A stretch of 64,000 nucleotides of DNA from Massilia sp. R2A-15 (GTDB taxonomy: Bacteria > Pseudomonadota > Gammaproteobacteria > Burkholderiales > Burkholderiaceae_D): positions 2,728,001-2,792,000 of the forward strand of contig NZ_CP131935.1 in the NCBI RefSeq assembly GCF_030704305.1. The letters run 5' to 3'. The translations under genes were made by a program, and so were the position numbers. The notes beneath the pieces are model-generated. The model was given only the letters and a program-made list of their open reading frames with translations. It did no database searches and was not told the origin of the DNA. This document shows, in pieces, positions 59,129 to 64,000 of this stretch. Each line of letters starts with the position of its first letter. Position 1 is the stretch's first letter.

Positions 59129-59839
59129 TTAAATGGCGCGACGCACCATCAGTTCCTTGATCTTGCCGATCGCCTTGTTCGGGTTCAACCCTTTCGGGCA
59201 AACGTCGACGCAATTCATGATCGAGTGGCAGCGGAACAGGCGGTACGGATCTTCCAGGTTGTCCAGGCGCGCGCCGGTCGCTTCGTCGCGCGAATCGGCG
59301 ATGAAGCGGTAGGCTTGCAGCAGGCCAGCCGGGCCGACGAACTTGTCCGGGTTCCACCAGAACGACGGGCATGAGGTCGAGCAGCAGGCGCACAGGATGC
59401 ACTCGTACAGGCCGTCGAGCTCTTCACGCTCGGTCGGCGACTGCAGGCGCTCTTTCTCAGGGCGGATCGAGTCGTTGATCAGGTACGGCTTGATCGAGTC
59501 GTACTGCTTGAAGAACTGGGTCATGTCGACGATCAGATCGCGGATCACCGGCAGGCCTGGCAGCGGACGCAGCACGATCGGCTGGGTCAGCTCGTTCAGG
59601 TTGGTGGTGCAGGCCAAGCCGTTCTTGCCGTTGATGTTCATCGCGTCCGAACCGCACACGCCTTCGCGGCACGAGCGGCGCAGCGACAGCGAGTCGTCAA
59701 CGTCGGACTTGATGCGCTGGAGCGCGTCGAGCAGCATCTTGTCGTTGTCCTGCAGTTCGACGGTGACGTCCTGCATGTACGGCTTGGCGTCGCGGTCAGG
59801 ATCGTAGCGGTAGATTTTCAGTTTTACGGTGCGTGTCAT
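59129..59839 (-). CDS. sdhB: Succinate dehydrogenase iron-sulphur subunit
   Basis: The 236-residue subunit ligates three clusters: [2Fe-2S] in CREGVCGSD (residues ~57-65), and [4Fe-4S]/[3Fe-4S] in CILCACCSTSCPS and CHSIMNCVDVCPKGL. It moves electrons from SdhA to ubiquinone. AAGGT precedes the ATG, ten bases after sdhA. Confidence 0.97.
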   Translation of the reverse strand: MTRTVKLKIYRYDPDRDAKPYMQDVTVELQDNDKMLLDALQRIKSDVDDSLSLRRSCREGVCGSDAMNINGKNGLACTTNLNELTQPIVLRPLPGLPVIRDLIVDMTQFFKQYDSIKPYLINDSIRPEKERLQSPTEREELDGLYECILCACCSTSCPSFWWNPDKFVGPAGLLQAYRFIADSRDEATGARLDNLEDPYRLFRCHSIMNCVDVCPKGLNPNKAIGKIKELMVRRAI

Positions 59840-59848
59840 GTTCTGACC

Positions 59849-61627
<1,779 letters not shown>

Positions 61628-61629
61628 GA

Positions 61630-61998
61630 TTACACGCTCCAGAGAATTTGTACTGCCCATGCGGCGCAGACGACCAGCCACACGATGGTGAGGATTTGCA
61701 GGGTCAGGCGCAGGCCGACCGATTTCACGTAGTCCATCCAGATGTCGCGCACGCCGACCCAGGCGTGGTAGAACAGCGCCGCGAAGGTGACCAGCGAGAA
61801 CAGCTTGAACCACTGGTGCGCGAACAGGCCGGCCCAGCCTTCATAGGTGAAGTTGTGGCCGGACAGGAAGGAGAACAGCAAGGTGAAAGTGTAGAGCGCC
61901 ATGACGATGGCGGTGATGCGCTGCGCCAGCCAGTCCTTCAGGCCGTAGTGGGCGCCGACGACCAGGCGTTTTGGGCCGATGTTGTTATTGTTAGCCAT
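61630..61998 (-). CDS. sdhD: Succinate dehydrogenase membrane anchor subunit SdhD
   Basis: The 122-residue, three-span anchor has the haem/quinone region [17 protein letters not shown], typical of SdhD. With SdhC it binds ubiquinone and haem b. It begins one base after the sdhC stop. Confidence 0.93.
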   Translation of the reverse strand: MANNNNIGPKRLVVGAHYGLKDWLAQRITAIVMALYTFTLLFSFLSGHNFTYEGWAGLFAHQWFKLFSLVTFAALFYHAWVGVRDIWMDYVKSVGLRLTLQILTIVWLVVCAAWAVQILWSV

Positions 61999-61999
61999 C

Positions 62000-62422
62000 T
62001 CAGAAGACTCCGAACAGTTTGAGGGCGGTGACGAAAGTGAGGAACAGGCTGGCCGCCAGCACGGTGGCCGCGCTCTTGCGAGCCGAGTCCTTGTCCAGGC
62101 CCATGTGCAGGTCCATGAACAGGTGGCGCAGGCCGGCGCAGAAGTGCTGGAAGTAAGCCCAGCACAGTGCCAGGATCACCAGCTTGACGAGGGGGTGCTG
62201 CGCGATGCCGGCGAAGTACTTGAAGGTGTCTTCCGAGAGCAGGCTCATCTGGAAGAGGTAGAGGATGACCGGCAGGGCCACGAACATTGCGAACCCGCTG
62301 ATGCGGTGCAGGATCGATACGACGCCGGCCAGCGGCAAGCGGTAGTTGCTCAACTCGGTAACGTGGATGTTACGGAATTGCGGCCGCTGTTTTTTTGGAC
62401 CTTCGCGCACGGCTTCGGACAT
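62000..62422 (-). CDS. sdhC: Succinate dehydrogenase cytochrome b556 subunit SdhC
   Basis: The 140-residue, three-span subunit has SILHRISGF (quinone-site serine and arginine) and the haem-ligand helix FCAGLRHLFMDLHMG. GGGAGG precedes the ATG by seven bases. It heads the minus-strand sdhCDAB-sdhE-gltA operon. Confidence 0.94.
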   Translation of the reverse strand: MSEAVREGPKKQRPQFRNIHVTELSNYRLPLAGVVSILHRISGFAMFVALPVILYLFQMSLLSEDTFKYFAGIAQHPLVKLVILALCWAYFQHFCAGLRHLFMDLHMGLDKDSARKSAATVLAASLFLTFVTALKLFGVF

Positions 62423-62473
62423 GAAACACCTCCCTTAAACTGACAGACAAAAAAGAAAACCCGCTATTTTCGA

Positions 62474-62505
62474 CGATTTATTGCATCGCAACAATATCTA
62501 AATCG
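62474..62505 (-). promoter_or_regulatory. Nested inverted repeats upstream of sdhC
   Basis: Outer arms CGATTTA (62474-62480) and TAAATCG (62499-62505) enclose TTGC-ATC-GCAA (62481-62491). It is 52-83 bases before the sdhC start in an AT-rich leader, a suitable place for a transcription-factor site. No clear promoter hexamers were found beside it. Confidence 0.45.
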
Positions 62506-62578
62506 CCGAACCTGAAAATTTTTCGGTAAACCCACTCATTTTAATCCCATCGGCCTCTCGCTGCTGACCTGCCAGAAT

Positions 62579-62666
62579 GTCGTACCTGCGAAGGCAGGTA
62601 CCTATACTGACTCAGCTCCCCTACTCACTTTCGCTCAGCATGGGTACCTGCCTTCGCAGGTACGAC
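62579..62666. repeat. REP/BIME-like element, copy 3
   Basis: GTCGTACCTGCGAAGG, then CAGGTACCTATACTGA, a short spacer, and the inverted half (CAGCATGGGTACCTGCC, TTCGCAGGTACGAC). This best-kept copy lies between the sdhC promoter region and the 3' end of the gntR gene. Confidence 0.8.
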
Positions 62667-62689
62667 GCGCCTGAATATCGGACCGATAT

Positions 62690-63487
62690 TTACGACAATT
62701 CGTTCTGGTAATGATGGTGCGCGGTCAGATAAAGCCCGCGGCGCAGTTCGACCGCCTTGTCGCCGTACGTGAACGACACCCGCTCGGCGCACAGCAGCGG
62801 CGTGCCCTCGCCCACCCCGAGCAGCGCGGCCGCGTCAGGCTCGGCGCCGACCGCGCGGATCTTCTCCGTGGCGCGGATCATGCGCGTGCCGAACTCGGAC
62901 TCGAACAGGCCGTACATCGGCCCCTTGTACTGGTCGAGGCGCTCGGCCGTCAGCCCCTTGAAGATGGCGCCAGGCAGCCACAGCTCTTCGAGGATGGTCG
63001 GCGCGCCGTCGAACGACATCAGGCGCTTGATGAAAATGACGGCGTCGCCCGCCTTCAGATCGAGCAGGCCCGCCACTTCGGGCGGCGCGCGCAGGCGCCT
63101 GACCTCGAGGATGCGGTTGTCGGGATGGTGCGGCACGCCTTCGTCGGGCACCAGCTTGAGGAAGCGGAAGTGGGCGCGCTCTTCATGGTGGGTCGACACG
63201 AACGTGCCCTTGCCCTGCCTGCGCATCACCAGGTTCTCGGCCGCCAGCTCATCGATCGCCTTGCGCACCGTGCCCTGGCTGACCTTGAAGCGGGCCGCCA
63301 GTTCGACTTCGCTGGGAATCAGTTCGCCCGGCTTCCACTCGCCCGATTGCAGGCTTTGCGTGAGCAGCGCCTTGATCTGCTGGTACAGCGGGCTGAAAGT
63401 CGGCAGGTTGCCGGATCCGCCGCCCTGCGCGCCAGCCCCGCTGGGCGTGCTCGCATCGTCGGTCGGCTGGGACGGGAGTGAATTCAT
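62690..63487 (-). CDS. GntR-family transcriptional regulator (HutC/UTRA type)
   Basis: About 265 residues: a winged helix-turn-helix (PLYQQIKALLTQSL; IPSEVELAARFKVSQGTVRKAIDELAAENLVMRRQGKGTFV) and a UTRA ligand domain from about residue 120. It is divergent from mdh and sits next to the sdh operon, so a carboxylate-responsive control of TCA genes is a reasonable inference. A perfect 16-bp palindrome lies in the shared promoter. The start at 63487 follows no strong site; a longer frame would cross that palindrome. Confidence 0.92.
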   Translation of the reverse strand: MNSLPSQPTDDASTPSGAGAQGGGSGNLPTFSPLYQQIKALLTQSLQSGEWKPGELIPSEVELAARFKVSQGTVRKAIDELAAENLVMRRQGKGTFVSTHHEERAHFRFLKLVPDEGVPHHPDNRILEVRRLRAPPEVAGLLDLKAGDAVIFIKRLMSFDGAPTILEELWLPGAIFKGLTAERLDQYKGPMYGLFESEFGTRMIRATEKIRAVGAEPDAAALLGVGEGTPLLCAERVSFTYGDKAVELRRGLYLTAHHHYQNELS

Positions 63488-63545
63488 AGACCGCGATTTC
63501 ACCACAATTGGGCTTTCCAGTCCAGCAATAACCCGAAAAATTAGC

Positions 63546-63561
63546 TGTCTTATATAAGACA
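63546..63561. promoter_or_regulatory. Probable GntR operator between gntR and mdh
   Basis: TGTCTTAT followed directly by ATAAGACA, a perfect 16-base palindrome. It lies 12 bases upstream of the mdh -35 and about 60 bases before the gntR start, so one bound dimer could affect both. Confidence 0.65.
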
Positions 63562-63572
63562 TATGATATAAA

Positions 63573-63601
63573 TTGACAGATGACTCTGCCGAGCCTACAC
63601 T
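63573..63601 (+). promoter_or_regulatory. Sigma-70 promoter of mdh
   Basis: TTGACA (63573-63578), seventeen bases, TACACT. The -35 is perfect and the -10 matches four of six. The transcript would carry a leader of about 150 bases before the mdh ATG. Confidence 0.65.
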
Positions 63602-63756
63602 CGCGGTCGATCCGGCTTGTGCACGCGCCGACCGCGGCCCCGCCGACGGTTGCTCGATGTGCAGTTTTGGTATGATTGCAGTTTTTCCCGGCCGACGCTC
63701 GGGAACAAGCGTATCCTCGGCTTCGACCGTTTTTCTTTCCCACTTTGGAGATTCTC

Positions 63757-64000
63757 ATGGCTAAAACCCCAATGCGCGTTGCCGTTACCGGCGCCGCCGG
63801 CCAGATCGGCTATTCCCTGCTGTTCCGCATCGCTAACGGCGACATGCTGGGCAAAGACCAGCCGGTCATCCTGCAACTGCTGGAAATCCCCGACGAGAAA
63901 GCCCAGAAAGCGCTCAAAGGCGTGATGATGGAAATCGACGACTGCGCATTCCCGCTGCTGGCCGGCATGACCGCGCACAGCGACCCGATGACCGCGTTCA
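63757..64000 (+). CDS. mdh: Malate dehydrogenase, N-terminal part (cut by window edge)
   Basis: ATG at 63757 follows TTGGAGATTCTC. The eighty-one visible codons begin [32 protein letters not shown], with the NAD-binding GAAGQIG, then [28 protein letters not shown], typical of the NAD-dependent MDH of proteobacteria. The C-terminal catalytic part is beyond the window. It completes the TCA set with sdh and gltA nearby. Confidence 0.95.
   Translation, partial: MAKTPMRVAVTGAAGQIGYSLLFRIANGDMLGKDQPVILQLLEIPDEKAQKALKGVMMEIDDCAFPLLAGMTAHSDPMTAF

Overview
The window reads as chromosomal DNA of a G+C-rich betaproteobacterium. The gene orders ndk-rlmN-pilW-rodZ-ispG-hisS-yfgM-bamB-der-hfq-hflX-hflK-hflC-hisZ-purA, surE-pcm-nlpD-rpoS and sdhCDAB-sdhE-gltA / odhA-odhB-lpdA-zapE are typical of Burkholderiales. 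Together with the hundreds-of-bases-apart palindromes of the GGGGTCAGGTCC type, they point to Oxalobacteraceae, most like Massilia. The family assignment is inference from gene order and remembered protein similarity; no search was run.

Layout. 0-1 kb: the tail of an IS110-type transposase, repeat-rich DNA and two possible tiny genes. 1-9 kb: accessory metabolism and transport (secreted S9 peptidase, secreted hypothetical, SDR reductase, LysR regulator facing a ModA-like binding protein and an MHS-type MFS carrier, MarC protein). 9-25.4 kb: a long minus-strand housekeeping block covering purine and histidine synthesis, HflKC/HflX, Hfq, Der, the Bam and Sec accessory factors, HisS, IspG, RodZ, PilW, RlmN and Ndk. 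25.6-30.6 kb: Bax-inhibitor-1 protein, M20 peptidase, ClC channel, RlmD. 30.7-34.3 kb: the stationary-phase/repair block surE-pcm-nlpD-rpoS. 34.4-37.4 kb: a two-gene accessory operon, a TIR-like protein followed by a large ParA/MinD-like NTPase-TPR protein with an eroded P-loop. This is the best candidate here for an uncharacterised conflict or signalling system. 37.5-43.5 kb: quinone oxidoreductase, DUF6159 membrane protein, DinG-type helicase, DUF465 protein, PP2C phosphatase, coiled-coil lipoprotein. 43.5-50.7 kb: zapE and the 2-oxoglutarate dehydrogenase operon, with a SHOCT-PspC gene inside it. 50.9-57.2 kb: an insertion of accessory genes (two-component system, proline-rich secreted protein, an internally duplicated outer-membrane barrel, gluQRS, small membrane proteins) that separates the OGDH genes from the rest of the TCA cluster. 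57.4-64 kb: gltA, sdhE, sdhBADC, a GntR regulator and the start of mdh.

How the parts work together. Malate dehydrogenase, succinate dehydrogenase with its flavinylation factor, citrate synthase and 2-oxoglutarate dehydrogenase form a near-complete TCA locus, probably controlled by the GntR protein through a perfect 16-bp palindrome next to a good mdh promoter. Tight overlaps (TGATG, TTGA, ATGA, GTGA) show translational coupling in hflK-hflC, rlmN-pilW, surE-pcm and the sensor-regulator pair. At least eighteen copies of a palindromic repeat family lie at the 3' ends of genes throughout the window, often placed like terminators. One copy lies in frame inside the sensor kinase gene. No tRNA, rRNA or CRISPR array was recognised.
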